64,000 nt of DNA from Chryseobacterium luquanense (GCF_026460945.1 NZ_JAOVZV010000001.1:248001-312000); one strand, 5' to 3'; counted from the first letter of the stretch, positions 52,290-62,616 are shown. The notes: generated by a model not told the origin, from the sequence alone. A program made the numbers and translations.

Positions 52290-52727
52290 TTTTACTAAAT
52301 TTTTAGCAGCTTCGGCTTCGTAGATTCTTTTCCTTAAATCGCTTGAAGAAAATCTGTGGTCTCTTTTGTTATAGAAAATCTCAATTCCTTTTTCTTCGCA
52401 ATATTTCTTCCCTGTAAAATCTCTGTCAAGATAATCGTCACCGATAATCCTTACATCAATTACAAAAGACTTTAAAATATCCTCTAAATCCTGTTCAGTA
52501 TAATAAGGAATAATTTCGTCTACTGCATTTACAGCTTTCAACTGAATATACCTTTCAACAATGGTTTGTGTAGGTTTATTTTTAGTCGGACGATCATGTG
52601 AAGGATCAATCTGCAAGCCAACAATCAGGTAATCACAAACAGTTTTTGCTTCTTCCAACATTTTGATGTGCCCTGCATGCAGAAGATCAAATGAAGAAAA
52701 TGTGATTCCTATTCTCTCGTTTTTCAT
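52287..52727 (-). CDS. Cytidylyltransferase-type nucleotidyltransferase
   Basis: 146 residues, a minimal HxGH-family nucleotidyltransferase. The signature is FDLLHAGHIKMLEEAK near 13-28. RIIGDDYLDRDFTGK and HRFSSSDLRKRI (the RSS-like motif) follow. It resembles TagD/glycerol-3-phosphate cytidylyltransferase. It heads the downstream end of a galE-DegT cluster, consistent with activated envelope precursors. Substrate inferred only by family. Confidence 0.9.
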   Translation of the reverse strand: MKNERIGITFSSFDLLHAGHIKMLEEAKTVCDYLIVGLQIDPSHDRPTKNKPTQTIVERYIQLKAVNAVDEIIPYYTEQDLEDILKSFVIDVRIIGDDYLDRDFTGKKYCEEKGIEIFYNKRDHRFSSSDLRKRIYEAEAAKNLVK

Positions 52728-52745
52728 GTGTTTTATTTATATATT

Positions 52746-53768
52746 TTAATTTTTTCTTGAATCTAAATATTTCTGCCATTCCCAGACAGTTTTTAATGAC
52801 TCTTCTAAAGAAGTTTCAGATTTCCAATTCAAATTCTGTTCCGCTTTATCGGCATTTGCATAAGCAATCGTAATATCACCTTCTCGCCTATCACAAATTT
52901 GATAAGGCACAGCAACTTCATTTGCAACTTCAAAGGCTTTTACCACTTCCAAGACTGAAGAACCTTTACCTGTTCCTAAATTGAAAATATCTACAACAGC
53001 ATCCTCTGAGTTATTATTCATTAAATTTTTCAAAGCAGCAACATGAGCCTTTGCCAAATCTACAACATAAATATAATCTCTAACTGCTGTTCCGTCTTCT
53101 GTAGGATAATCATTCCCCCAAACACTCAATTTCTCACGGATTCCTGCAGCAGTCTGCATTACGTAAGGAACTAAATTATTGGGTACACCAATTGGCAATT
53201 CTCCCAACAAAGCGGAAGGATGCGCTCCAATAGGATTAAAATATCTCAAAAGACTTATCTTTCTTTTATATGCCTGAGCAAAATCTTTCAAAATCTCCTC
53301 TCCCATTTGTTTTGTCTTTCCGTAAACACTTTCCGGCATTTTCAAGGGAGTGTTTTCGTCAATCGGCATTTCATCCGCTTGTCCATAAACAGTGCAAGAC
53401 GAACTAAATATAAAGTTAGAAATATTTCTTGATTTAAATTCCTGAAGAATATTAATTAAAGAAAATAAATTATTTTCATAATAATCAACCGGTTTTTCCT
53501 GACTTTCACCTACTGCCTTGAAAGCTGCAAAATTGATACAACCTTCAATATTGTGAGCTTCAAAGACCTGAGTAAGAAGTTCTTTTCTTTTCAAATCGAA
53601 AGGATAGAAAATAGGTCTTTTACCTGTAATTTCTTCAATATTGTGTAAAATAAACTTTTCTGAATTTGATAAGTCATCAACTATGATAACTTCAAAATTA
53701 TTGTTGATAAGTTCTACAACTGTGTGAGAACCGATGTATCCAAGTCCGCCTGTGACTAATATTGCCAT
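52746..53768 (-). CDS. galE: UDP-glucose 4-epimerase
   Basis: 340 residues. NAD motif VTGGLGYIGSHTVVEL at 5-20; the catalytic YGKTK lies near 150, and SSCTVYGQADEMPIDENTPL precedes it. It interconverts UDP-glucose and UDP-galactose. It lies 18 bp before the nucleotidyltransferase, probably in one operon. Confidence 0.96.
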   Translation of the reverse strand: MAILVTGGLGYIGSHTVVELINNNFEVIIVDDLSNSEKFILHNIEEITGKRPIFYPFDLKRKELLTQVFEAHNIEGCINFAAFKAVGESQEKPVDYYENNLFSLINILQEFKSRNISNFIFSSSCTVYGQADEMPIDENTPLKMPESVYGKTKQMGEEILKDFAQAYKRKISLLRYFNPIGAHPSALLGELPIGVPNNLVPYVMQTAAGIREKLSVWGNDYPTEDGTAVRDYIYVVDLAKAHVAALKNLMNNNSEDAVVDIFNLGTGKGSSVLEVVKAFEVANEVAVPYQICDRREGDITIAYANADKAEQNLNWKSETSLEESLKTVWEWQKYLDSRKN

Positions 53769-53789
53769 TTTTACTTACGTTTTTTAATT

Positions 53790-54227
53790 TTAGTTTTGTC
53801 CAATTTCCTCGATTTCAAGTTCATTAATGTTTTTTCTAACCTTAAAGTAATTAGTAGTAAATAAAATACCTAAAATAATCCCATACACCAAAGGTACTGT
53901 ATAAAAATCTGTAGAATTTTCACCGAAATCTTTAATAATGAATATTGAATAAAAGAGAAAAAAAGATATAATCAGAAGTATTAAAAGCAACACTGCTGAA
54001 AAAGTTATAATTGAATTTTTATTTTTTATTATAAACATTATAAGAGAAAAGAATGACAAAATACATATCATAATAATAGCAACAAATGAAAATACATCTA
54101 TCCAATTATCAAAATTATCCGTTTCAATTCTATTAATTAAACCTATCGAAAAAGAAATGAATAAAATAATGTTTAATGAAAGGATTATCCAATAAACAAA
54201 TTTGTATTTGAAAACTTTCTTTTTCAT
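53790..54227 (-). CDS. Hypothetical four-TM membrane protein
   Basis: 145 residues with four strongly hydrophobic helices and a short acidic tail (ELEIEEIGQN). Ile/Phe-rich and AT-rich. It lies between a DegT aminotransferase (5 bp) and galE (21 bp), probably cotranscribed. No family recognised. Confidence 0.75.
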   Translation of the reverse strand: MKKKVFKYKFVYWIILSLNIILFISFSIGLINRIETDNFDNWIDVFSFVAIIMICILSFFSLIMFIIKNKNSIITFSAVLLLILLIISFFLFYSIFIIKDFGENSTDFYTVPLVYGIILGILFTTNYFKVRKNINELEIEEIGQN

Positions 54228-54232
54228 TCTTT

Positions 54233-55357
54233 TTATCCCATAAACTCCAAAACAGCATCCGTAATATACTTCAACTGCTCTTCATCCAATTCTGTGTGCA
54301 TCGGAAGTGAAATTACCTGATCTAAAAGCTTATCTGTATTCACAAAATCAGCATCGTTACTTTCCTGATAATATGCTTTTTGTTTTCTTAAAGCTACAGG
54401 ATAATAAATCATTGCAGGAATTTCCTTTTCAGTAAGAAATTTCTGTAAATCATTACGTTTTCCGTTTAAAATTCTTAAAGTATATTGATGAAATACGTGA
54501 GTGGAATATTCTGCTCTTTTTGGCGTTAAAATATTTTCATTTCCGGCAAAAGCTTCATCATAATAATCAGCCGCTTTTCGTCTTGCATCATTATAAGAAT
54601 CAAGATTTGGAAGTTTTTTTCTTAAAATAGCGGCTTGAATACTGTCCAGTCTTGAGTTCACACCTACTTCGTCGTGATAATATCTTTCATACATACCGTG
54701 ATTTACAATTCCTCTTAAACGGTGAGCTAATTCATCATTGTTAGTGAAAATTGCTCCACCATCGCCATAACAACCTAAGTTTTTAGATGGAAAAAAAGAA
54801 GTAGTTCCAACTGTTGACATTGTTCCGGCGTGTCTTACTTCACCACTCGAAAAAGTATATTGAGAACCTATTGCCTGTGCATTGTCTTCAACAACAAATA
54901 AATTATGTTCTTCAGCAATTTTTAAAATCTCCTCCATATTGGCGCACTGTCCGAAAATATGAACAGGAATGATTGCTTTTGTTTTTGGAGTAATTGCTTT
55001 TTTGATGGCGTCTGTTGAAATTGTAAAAGTATCGTAATCAACATCTACCAATACAGATTTTAATTTTAATAAATGAATAACTTCCACAGTTGCCGCAAAA
55101 GTGAAGTCAGCAGTAATAATTTCATCACCTTCCTGTAAATCCAAAGCCATTAAGGCGATTTGTAAAGCATCAGTTCCGTTCGCACAAGGAATTACGTGTT
55201 TTACATCAAGATAAGTTTCCATTTCGTTCTGGAAAGATTTTACTTCAGGTCCGTTGATAAAAGCAGCAGAATCCATTACATTTAAAACTGCATTGTCTAC
55301 ATCATTTTTTATTTTGTAATACTGACTTTGCAAGTCAACCATCTGTATCTTTTTCAT
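54233..55357 (-). CDS. DegT/DnrJ/EryC1-family aminotransferase
   Basis: 374 residues. PLP-dependent sugar aminotransferase. The PLP lysine is in TTSFFPSKNLGCYGDGGAIF near 192. CANGTDALQIALMALDL near 58 binds the cofactor, and VEDNAQAIGSQY follows near 157. It likely aminates a nucleotide keto-sugar for surface polysaccharide, with galE downstream. It has no obvious terminator before the four-TM gene. Confidence 0.94.
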   Translation of the reverse strand: MKKIQMVDLQSQYYKIKNDVDNAVLNVMDSAAFINGPEVKSFQNEMETYLDVKHVIPCANGTDALQIALMALDLQEGDEIITADFTFAATVEVIHLLKLKSVLVDVDYDTFTISTDAIKKAITPKTKAIIPVHIFGQCANMEEILKIAEEHNLFVVEDNAQAIGSQYTFSSGEVRHAGTMSTVGTTSFFPSKNLGCYGDGGAIFTNNDELAHRLRGIVNHGMYERYYHDEVGVNSRLDSIQAAILRKKLPNLDSYNDARRKAADYYDEAFAGNENILTPKRAEYSTHVFHQYTLRILNGKRNDLQKFLTEKEIPAMIYYPVALRKQKAYYQESNDADFVNTDKLLDQVISLPMHTELDEEQLKYITDAVLEFMG

Positions 55358-55517
55358 ATAAATTTTATTTTTTTAAGTTTTTCTACCGCTTTTATTTATT
55401 GCGTTTTATTTTTTAAACTCAGCGATTTCTTAAACGAATATTTTCGTAAAAATAAGGAATTTAAAGTGCTATCAAAAATTTTATTGATTTTGTTTTATCT
55501 TTATACAAAATTATGAG

Positions 55518-57119
55518 ATGAAAAAACTTTTACTCTTTTGTTTTTTAGCCGGTTACTCTACAACTTTTGCGCAGACTGAGCTTGTTTTCGTTTATTTTAC
55601 AGGAAAACCAAACAAAGCAGCTTTTTACGCAAATCCGCTTTCTGAACTTACCCAAAAGTCGTTGAATAGACGTACTGCATTAGGAATTGCTTTAAACGAC
55701 CAGGATGCTCCCATTGAGCAAACCTATATTCAGAATTTACAAAATTTAGGATTTACCATAACCGATTATTCAAAATGGCTGAATGGTGTTGCCGTAAATG
55801 TGAATCAGGCTCAGGTAAATATCATCAAAGCACAACCTTTTGTACAATCGGTTGAAAGTTTTGCTAAAAATTCTTCGTTGGTTTTAAAAACCAGCCAAAC
55901 CAATAAATGGTCAGATTTTGAATTGGCTCAAAAAAACATGACGGTTTTTGATTATGGAACAGGTTCAGAGCAAATTGACCAGATAAATTTAAGACCACTC
56001 CATCTTGCCGGATTTACCGGAACAGGCGTAACAATTGCTGTTATAGACACCGGATTTCCTACCGTAAATACTGGTTCGGCATTTTCAAGATTATGGACGA
56101 ATAGTAAAATTAAAGGCGGTTACGATTTTGTTTCAAAAGGAACCGATATTTATAATACTTCATTAAACAATCATGGAACGGTAGTTTTGGGCGCAATTGG
56201 CGGTTATATTGCAAATACTTTTGTAGGTTCTGCTCCAGATGCGGATTTTTATCTTTACCGAAGTGAAACCACAACCGCAGAAATTCCTGAAGAAGAATTA
56301 TATTGGATTGAAGCGGCCGAAGAAGCAGACAGAAAAGGCGTTGATATTATTACTACTTCTTTAGGGTACAATAATTTTGACGACCCAATATACAGTTACA
56401 CTTACGCCGATATGAACGGCTCAAAATCTTTTATCGCAAGAGCAAGTGAAATCGCTGTAAACAAAGGAATTTTTGTTTTAATTGCAGCAGGAAATTCAGG
56501 AGAAGTTCCTTGGCATTATATCACAACTCCAGGTGATAATGTGAAAGTTTTCACTATTGGTTCGGTTGATTCTGCAGGAAATTCATCCGGATTTTCTTCG
56601 TATGGACCAAATTCTTTAGGAATGATAAAGCCTGATGCAAGTACAAGAGGAAGTTTTTCAACGACAGTAAGTGACAATACTACAATTTCGGTTTCCGGAA
56701 CTTCGATTGCAACACCAATTGCTGCAGGTGGAGTAGCCTGTTTAATTCAGGCTTTTCCGGCAATGAACAGAGATTTGATGAGAACAAACCTGAGACAAAC
56801 AGCATCCTTATTTCCTTTGCACACAAATCAAATGGGTTACGGAATTTTGAATTTTGGAAATTTCTATAATTCAACGTTAAATACTTCAGAACTTGTTAAA
56901 AAGAAAAATTTAACCATCTTCCCAAATCCCGTAAAAAACATCCTGAATATTGCGACTGAAGCACAAGTTAATTCAGTTGAAGTTTACGACAATTTAGGAA
57001 GACTGATTTTAAAATCTGCACAAAAATCAATCAAAGTAGAAGATTTTGCCAAAGGAACTTACTATTTAAAAATCCAGACAAAAGACAAAGTTTACTATGA
57101 AAAATTTTTAAAAGAATAA
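55518..57119 (+). CDS. Secreted S8 subtilisin-like protease with T9SS sorting domain
   Basis: 533 residues. Signal peptide ending near TTFAQ, a propeptide-like region, then the S8 fold with Asp in IAVIDTGFP near 175, His in NNHGTVVLGAI near 218 and Ser in SGTSIATPIAAGG near 395. A T9SS sorting domain starts near 465 (LTIFPNPVKNILNIATEA) and ends KVYYEKFLKE. Exported to or past the cell surface. It is a single-gene unit that converges with the next gene. Confidence 0.94.
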   Translation: MKKLLLFCFLAGYSTTFAQTELVFVYFTGKPNKAAFYANPLSELTQKSLNRRTALGIALNDQDAPIEQTYIQNLQNLGFTITDYSKWLNGVAVNVNQAQVNIIKAQPFVQSVESFAKNSSLVLKTSQTNKWSDFELAQKNMTVFDYGTGSEQIDQINLRPLHLAGFTGTGVTIAVIDTGFPTVNTGSAFSRLWTNSKIKGGYDFVSKGTDIYNTSLNNHGTVVLGAIGGYIANTFVGSAPDADFYLYRSETTTAEIPEEELYWIEAAEEADRKGVDIITTSLGYNNFDDPIYSYTYADMNGSKSFIARASEIAVNKGIFVLIAAGNSGEVPWHYITTPGDNVKVFTIGSVDSAGNSSGFSSYGPNSLGMIKPDASTRGSFSTTVSDNTTISVSGTSIATPIAAGGVACLIQAFPAMNRDLMRTNLRQTASLFPLHTNQMGYGILNFGNFYNSTLNTSELVKKKNLTIFPNPVKNILNIATEAQVNSVEVYDNLGRLILKSAQKSIKVEDFAKGTYYLKIQTKDKVYYEKFLKE

Positions 57120-57123
57120 TCGA

Positions 57124-58770
57124 TTATTTCATCATAAACTCCAAAATATCCAGATTGAGCTGTTCTGCATTTTCAAAAGGAATCATGTGAGTAGCATCTT
57201 TATAGATTTTCAATTCGGAATTAGGTATTTGTTTAGCCATAAATTCGGTGTGTTCTTTTGTGATAACATCTTTTTCTCCTGCAATTACCAAAACTTTATT
57301 CTGAATTTTATTTAACTGTTTTTCTGTGATTTTGGGTTCTTTCAACATTAATTTTAGTAATCTGCCCTCATTAAAATTCTCCAATTTGTTTTGAAGCTGG
57401 GAAACTTTATATTTAATACTGAAATTATTGATCAAATTTTCATCAACACCTTCAGGAAAAGCATTTGCACCGATTGTAATCAGTTTATTCAGACTTTCAG
57501 GATATTTTAAAGCAAACTCTAATCCTGTGTTTCCGCCGTCACTCCAACCTGCAATATTTATTTTTTGTAAACCTAAATGATTTGCCAAAGCTTTTACATC
57601 ATCTGCAAAAATCTTATAATTAAAATCTTTTCTAGTCTTATCCGTACTTTTTCCTTGCGCTCTTGTATCCATCACAATCACTTTATATTGTTTTGAAAGC
57701 ACCGGAATTTGCTGATAAAAATCTTTTATACTTCCCGAATTTCCATGCAATAGAAAAAGAGGCTCTCCATCACCATAAACTTCATAATAAAGGTTTGCAT
57801 CTTTTAGGTTCAAAAATTTTCCGGTTTCCTTATTTCTTCCATACATCTCTTTATTTGCTTCTTCAACATATTTACTTACATCACCAAAATCATAAGCAAA
57901 AGCCTGATCATCAAATTCTTTCAGCTTATTTTCATCTTTAGCATTTTTATCAACTTTTACATCGATATTGATTGCGGGAGCTGCGATACTCATTTTTTGC
58001 CAGTCCCCATAAAACTTTCTTAAATAACCCGTTCTGAAAAGTGCCGCACTTATATTTAATCTGCCTTCAAACTCTTTTAAGAACTGAATTCCGACAAAAA
58101 ATTTGCCCTGAATCCAAATATTCTTATCATTGACATCCAAAGTAAAAGTTTGGTTAACAATTTTATCTTTCGTCAGTTCGACTGTAATTTCTTCATCAAG
58201 AATGCTTTCATTTGGGAGGCCATTTTTTTCATTGTAAATTGTATATCGCATAATTACAGGTCGATCTGCGGTAATGCTTGCAATATTCAGATTAATATTT
58301 TTGATTTTCGACTTTTTATTTGCCTTAAATTCCAAAGCAGTTTCACCTAAAAAATCTTCTTTTTTAAACGCCGGATTCACTGAGTACATCACAGATTTTG
58401 TTTTTGTATTCACACCCCAATTTTTATCAACTAATTTTTTAGGTTTCAATTTAACTTCCTGAATATTTTTAATTTTTTCTTTCAGATAAATTTTTCGTGA
58501 ATTTTGCTTGATAAAATCAGAAACATTCTCAGTGTAAGTTTCATAACCGGCAACTTCAATTTTGACCTTATTTGCAGTATTCGCTTTTGAAAGATCAATA
58601 ATAAAATTTCCATTTTCGTCAGTTACTGTTCCAATATTTTCTTTTTCTACACCGATTTTCACATAAGACAAAGGATGATTTTCATTTTTGGAAATAACAG
58701 TTCCGGAAATGGTTTGAGATTGATAAAATCCGGCGACAAAAAGTGGGATTAGAAAATTGAGTTTTTTCAT
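57124..58770 (-). CDS. Carboxypeptidase-regulatory domain fused to alpha/beta hydrolase
   Basis: 548 residues from the ATG at 58768-58770 (MKKLNFLIPLFVAGFYQSQ, signal peptide). Residues about 20-95 are a CarboxypepD-regulatory-like domain (ISGTVISKNENHPLSYVKIG). A middle beta-rich region of about 200 residues resembles that of related TonB-associated proteins. The C-terminal third is an alpha/beta hydrolase with LFLLHGNSGSIKDF, the nucleophile in AGWSDGGNTG, Asp in AGEKDVITKEH and His in DATHMIPFEN. Such a fusion is unusual. The substrate is unknown. The longer frame from 58797 adds an unsupported N-terminus. Confidence 0.88.
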   Translation of the reverse strand: MKKLNFLIPLFVAGFYQSQTISGTVISKNENHPLSYVKIGVEKENIGTVTDENGNFIIDLSKANTANKVKIEVAGYETYTENVSDFIKQNSRKIYLKEKIKNIQEVKLKPKKLVDKNWGVNTKTKSVMYSVNPAFKKEDFLGETALEFKANKKSKIKNINLNIASITADRPVIMRYTIYNEKNGLPNESILDEEITVELTKDKIVNQTFTLDVNDKNIWIQGKFFVGIQFLKEFEGRLNISAALFRTGYLRKFYGDWQKMSIAAPAINIDVKVDKNAKDENKLKEFDDQAFAYDFGDVSKYVEEANKEMYGRNKETGKFLNLKDANLYYEVYGDGEPLFLLHGNSGSIKDFYQQIPVLSKQYKVIVMDTRAQGKSTDKTRKDFNYKIFADDVKALANHLGLQKINIAGWSDGGNTGLEFALKYPESLNKLITIGANAFPEGVDENLINNFSIKYKVSQLQNKLENFNEGRLLKLMLKEPKITEKQLNKIQNKVLVIAGEKDVITKEHTEFMAKQIPNSELKIYKDATHMIPFENAEQLNLDILEFMMK

Positions 58771-58894
58771 GATCATAATTTGAAGCAAAAATCTCAAATC
58801 TTAATACAATTCACTCTTAAAATCATATTAAATTTAAGCTTGATTTCGTTAAAAATTATTTAAAAATCACATTAAAGTGAACAGATTTCTTAAT

Positions 58895-60025
58895 TTATTT
58901 AAAAGGTTTCCTTTGAATCCACTCCACTTTTGGATTTAGTGATGTGAAAATCTTTTCAATAAAGGGATTAATGGCTTTATTGTTATGTCTGATTAAACCA
59001 AAAATCTCAATCGGTTCTGCACCGATTGTAGATTTTATTTCTAAAGCTGTTCTTCCAAAAATAATACGTTTGAATTGATTGGAAATTCCAAATTCAGTCA
59101 TATCAAAAAGCATATTCAGATAAATTTGTTTTTCTTTCTGAATACCTTTATCATACCCTAAAAAGTAAGTATCAATATCCTGATTATTAATAATTAAAGT
59201 ATAAAAACCAATCAGCTTTTTATTTAAAAAATATCCGAAAACTTTGAAATTCTCCTGAAGATTTTGTTTCATACTTTCAAAATGATGATCTGAAAGAAAA
59301 AAAGTATTGAATGGAGCATTTTCCGCAACATTTTGATATAAAACGTTCATTTCTTTCTGATACTTTTTTACAGCAGCTGAATCAAACTCAGTTTTCTGAA
59401 TACCTTCGATTTTTTTCTTTGCAGATTTCAGTCTTGCTCTGTATTTTTTAGAAAAATCATCAGCATAATTTTCAAAAATTTTCCATTCAGGTTTTATATT
59501 TAAAATCATATTTGGCTGAACTGAAAATCTAAAAAAAGATTTAAATTTTTCTCCTTCAAAATTCTTTAAAAATGATTTCTGATAATCTTTAAAAATGATC
59601 AAAGAAGATTTCCCGAATTTATTCTGTAATGTTTTTGAAGCTTCATTTAATAAAGAAATTGATTTTTCTGCGGAAACTTTTGAAATATCAAAGTAAAAAC
59701 CGTTTTGTCCGGTCAACATATTATTTCCCAAAATCATTACATCTTTGGTGAATTTTTTGGCTAAAAAATTTCTTACACTACAAAAAACTTCATCTTTTTG
59801 AAACGTTTTATGCTGAATGAAACTCAGATATTGAAATAAAGCTCCTCCAATTAAATTTTCATCAGAAAAAAATCCGATAAAAAAGCATTTCATATTCTCA
59901 GGTTTTGATTCTTCCAAAACACAAAAGTAGTCTTCAGACAACATAATATTATGTTGTCCGATCACGAGATTCCAATCAGTTGGAAGTTCTTTTACAGAAC
60001 TGAAAATTTGAAAAGTAGAAGACAT
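58895..60025 (-). CDS. FemAB-like GNAT-fold protein
   Basis: 376 residues from the ATG at 60023-60025; the longer frame would use TTG. The C-terminal half (about 190-375) resembles GNAT/FemAB-type folds (KKYRARLKSAKKKIEG, VFGYFLNKKLIGFYTLIINN), as in peptidoglycan-branching or COG3146-like proteins. Function unknown. It lies about 42 bp from the DUF1761 gene, same strand. Confidence 0.75.
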   Translation of the reverse strand: MSSTFQIFSSVKELPTDWNLVIGQHNIMLSEDYFCVLEESKPENMKCFFIGFFSDENLIGGALFQYLSFIQHKTFQKDEVFCSVRNFLAKKFTKDVMILGNNMLTGQNGFYFDISKVSAEKSISLLNEASKTLQNKFGKSSLIIFKDYQKSFLKNFEGEKFKSFFRFSVQPNMILNIKPEWKIFENYADDFSKKYRARLKSAKKKIEGIQKTEFDSAAVKKYQKEMNVLYQNVAENAPFNTFFLSDHHFESMKQNLQENFKVFGYFLNKKLIGFYTLIINNQDIDTYFLGYDKGIQKEKQIYLNMLFDMTEFGISNQFKRIIFGRTALEIKSTIGAEPIEIFGLIRHNNKAINPFIEKIFTSLNPKVEWIQRKPFK

Positions 60026-60067
60026 AAAAAAGGCCAAAAATGTAGCCTTAAAATTTATATTGTGAAA

Positions 60068-60586
60068 TTATTTTTGAGTCACCCAATTGAAACCGTCCAT
60101 TGCGTACCAACCACAAATAATTCCACCCATTATTGTTATGGTAATCGTCCAAAATCCGGTGTTAATGAACACGTATTTCCAAGACTTTCTTTCAAACATT
60201 GCGTTAATAGCAATTAAAGGAAAAACAAAGAAAATTCCTGTCATAAAAGAATGTAATGCTCCGTGACCAAACGAACGATACGCCATTCCGTAATCATGCA
60301 TGAAAGCGATGTATGAAGGTTTTGCTAATTTTTCGTCACCTCCAATCATTCCTACTGCTCCAAACTGATGAATAGTTACAAACTGAAGAAACATTCCGAT
60401 CAAAATTGATAAAATAATTGACAAAATGAAGACCACGCCCATATTTGCGCTTTTCATTTTCTCTTGTGTCAATCCTGACTCTCTCATCCAAACATTCCCG
60501 AAAAGCTTAGGATTATACCAGATAAATCCCATTACCAAAGGAACTAAAGCGGCAAAAAGTATTGCCAGAAAATTAATTTGCACCAT
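60068..60586 (-). CDS. DUF1761 membrane protein
   Basis: 172 residues and about four TM helices. The N-terminal LVPLVMGFIWYNPKLFGNVW is the recognisable DUF1761 opening. Function unknown. It diverges from the ABC-F gene. Confidence 0.85.
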   Translation of the reverse strand: MVQINFLAILFAALVPLVMGFIWYNPKLFGNVWMRESGLTQEKMKSANMGVVFILSIILSILIGMFLQFVTIHQFGAVGMIGGDEKLAKPSYIAFMHDYGMAYRSFGHGALHSFMTGIFFVFPLIAINAMFERKSWKYVFINTGFWTITITIMGGIICGWYAMDGFNWVTQK

Positions 60587-60672
60587 AGTATTTATAATTA
60601 GTTTAGTGTTTCAAATCTACATTAAAAAATGATATCACCATATATTTAAGCAGTTAAAGCTTTAATATTTCG

Positions 60673-60680
60673 TACTTTTG
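60673..60680 (+). promoter_or_regulatory. -7 box for the ABC-F gene
   Basis: TACTTTTG, 21 bp before the ATG. Confidence 0.5.
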
Positions 60681-60701
60681 CACCACAAAATTTAGATATT
60701 C

Positions 60702-62600
60702 ATGAATTACGTTGCTGCTGAGAATCTTACAAAGTCTTACGGAATAAAAACTCTTTTCAAAAACATCAATTTCAATATTAATGAGGGCGACAAAATTGCC
60801 ATCGTTGCCAAAAATGGAAGCGGAAAGTCTACTCTTCTTAAAATTTTAATGGGGAAAGAAATCGCAGACAGCGGAACTGTAGTTATTAATAAAGACATTC
60901 AGGTAGTTTTGTTTGATCAGGAAATTGATTTTGAGTCTGACCTCACGATTGACGAATTTATGATGACTTTAGATTCTGCACCGATTTTGGCTTTAAAAAA
61001 ATATCATCATGCGTTGCTATCAGGAAACCCGGATGAAATGGAAACAGCATTAGCTGAAATGGAAATTCACAAAGCTTGGGACTTGGAAAATGAAATGAGT
61101 CAAATTCTTTCTCAGTTGAAAATCACAGATCTGACTGCCAAAATGGGAATGCTTTCCGGTGGACAAATTAAACGTGTTGCTTTGGCAAAACTTTTAACGG
61201 AAACCAGAGCTGAACATCGTCATACTTTATTAATTATGGATGAGCCGACCAACCACCTTGATGTGGAAATGGTAGAATGGCTTGAAAACTATTTAAATAA
61301 AGCAAAAATCACCCTTCTTTTAGTAACTCACGACCGTTATTTCCTTGATGCAGTTTGTGGAATTATCTGGGAAATGGAAGATCAGAATCTATATTTTCAC
61401 AACGGAGCTTATGCAACTTATCTTGAAAACAAGATGATTCGTGAGGATAACATGAATTCTACCATCGATAAAGCACAAAATCTTTATAGAAAAGAATTGG
61501 AATGGATGCGAAGACAGCCAAAAGCAAGAACGACGAAATCTAAATCGAGACAAGATGACTTCTACGAAACAGAAAAAGTTGCCAAAACCGATACTCGTAA
61601 AGAAAAATTAGAGCTTGATTTTGAGATGAAAAGATTGGGAAATAAAATCCTTGAGCTTAAAGACATTTCTAAAAGTTACGGAGATAAATTATTACTAAAA
61701 AATTTCAGTTATTCTTTTCAACGTGGTGAAAAAGTAGGAATTGTAGGTAAAAATGGCGCAGGAAAATCTACTTTATTAAATATCATTCAGGGATTTGAAC
61801 CGAAAGATTCAGGGGAAATTGAAACGGGAGAAACCATTAAATTTGGTTATTTTTCACAGAAAGGGTTAAAATATAAAGAGGAAGAAAGGGTTATTGATTT
61901 CATCAAAGATATTTCAGAAAACTTCCCGTTAGCAAACGGAAGAACCATTACAGCATCGCAGTTTTTGAGATTATTCTTATTTGATGATCAAACACAATAT
62001 TCTCCAATTTCTAAACTTTCAGGAGGTGAAAAAAGAAGATTGCATTTAATGTACATCTTATATCAAAATCCAAACTTTTTAATTTTTGATGAGCCTACGA
62101 ATGACCTTGACCTTCCTACTTTGACGGTTTTGGAAAATTTCCTTTTAAATTTCCAGGGAAGTTTGATTATCGTTTCTCACGACAGATATTTTATGGACAG
62201 AATTGTTGACCATATCTTGGCGTTTGAAGGTGAAGGAAAAATAAAAGATTTTATCGGAAACTTTTCAGAATACAGAGAAAATCTAAAGTTGGAAACTGAC
62301 AATCAGAAGCAGGAAGATAAAAAACCTAAGCCTGTTGTTGAGCAAAAAGTTGAAGCAAAAGTTGAAGCACCTGTTTCAAAACCTCAAGCTCCAAAAAAGA
62401 AACTTTCTTTCAAAGAACAACGTGAACTGGAGACTATTGAAAAAGAAATTCCTGAGTTTGAAGCAAAAAGAGCCGCAATTTTGGAACAACTTAACAATGA
62501 GGCAGATTACGAGAAAATATCAAAACTTTCTGCAGAACTGGAAAATCTTTCTGAAAAGCTCGAAAACCATGAAATGAGGTGGCTTGAACTTCAGGATTAA
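60702..62600 (+). CDS. ABC-F ATPase (Uup-like)
   Basis: 632 residues. Two ABC domains: Walker A VAKNGSGKSTLLKIL near 36 and VGKNGAGKSTLLNII near 350; signatures LSGGQIKR and LSGGEKRR; Walker B LLIMDEPTNHLD and FLIFDEPTNDLD. A charged interdomain linker (about 250-300) has RRQPKARTTKSKSRQDDFYE. A coiled-coil C-terminal domain follows, Lys/Glu/Pro-rich. ABC-F proteins act on the ribosome. The long C-terminal coiled coil suggests Uup. No TM helix. Terminator follows. Confidence 0.95.
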   Translation: MNYVAAENLTKSYGIKTLFKNINFNINEGDKIAIVAKNGSGKSTLLKILMGKEIADSGTVVINKDIQVVLFDQEIDFESDLTIDEFMMTLDSAPILALKKYHHALLSGNPDEMETALAEMEIHKAWDLENEMSQILSQLKITDLTAKMGMLSGGQIKRVALAKLLTETRAEHRHTLLIMDEPTNHLDVEMVEWLENYLNKAKITLLLVTHDRYFLDAVCGIIWEMEDQNLYFHNGAYATYLENKMIREDNMNSTIDKAQNLYRKELEWMRRQPKARTTKSKSRQDDFYETEKVAKTDTRKEKLELDFEMKRLGNKILELKDISKSYGDKLLLKNFSYSFQRGEKVGIVGKNGAGKSTLLNIIQGFEPKDSGEIETGETIKFGYFSQKGLKYKEEERVIDFIKDISENFPLANGRTITASQFLRLFLFDDQTQYSPISKLSGGEKRRLHLMYILYQNPNFLIFDEPTNDLDLPTLTVLENFLLNFQGSLIIVSHDRYFMDRIVDHILAFEGEGKIKDFIGNFSEYRENLKLETDNQKQEDKKPKPVVEQKVEAKVEAPVSKPQAPKKKLSFKEQRELETIEKEIPEFEAKRAAILEQLNNEADYEKISKLSAELENLSEKLENHEMRWLELQD

Positions 62601-62616
62601 GATAAATTTAAATATG

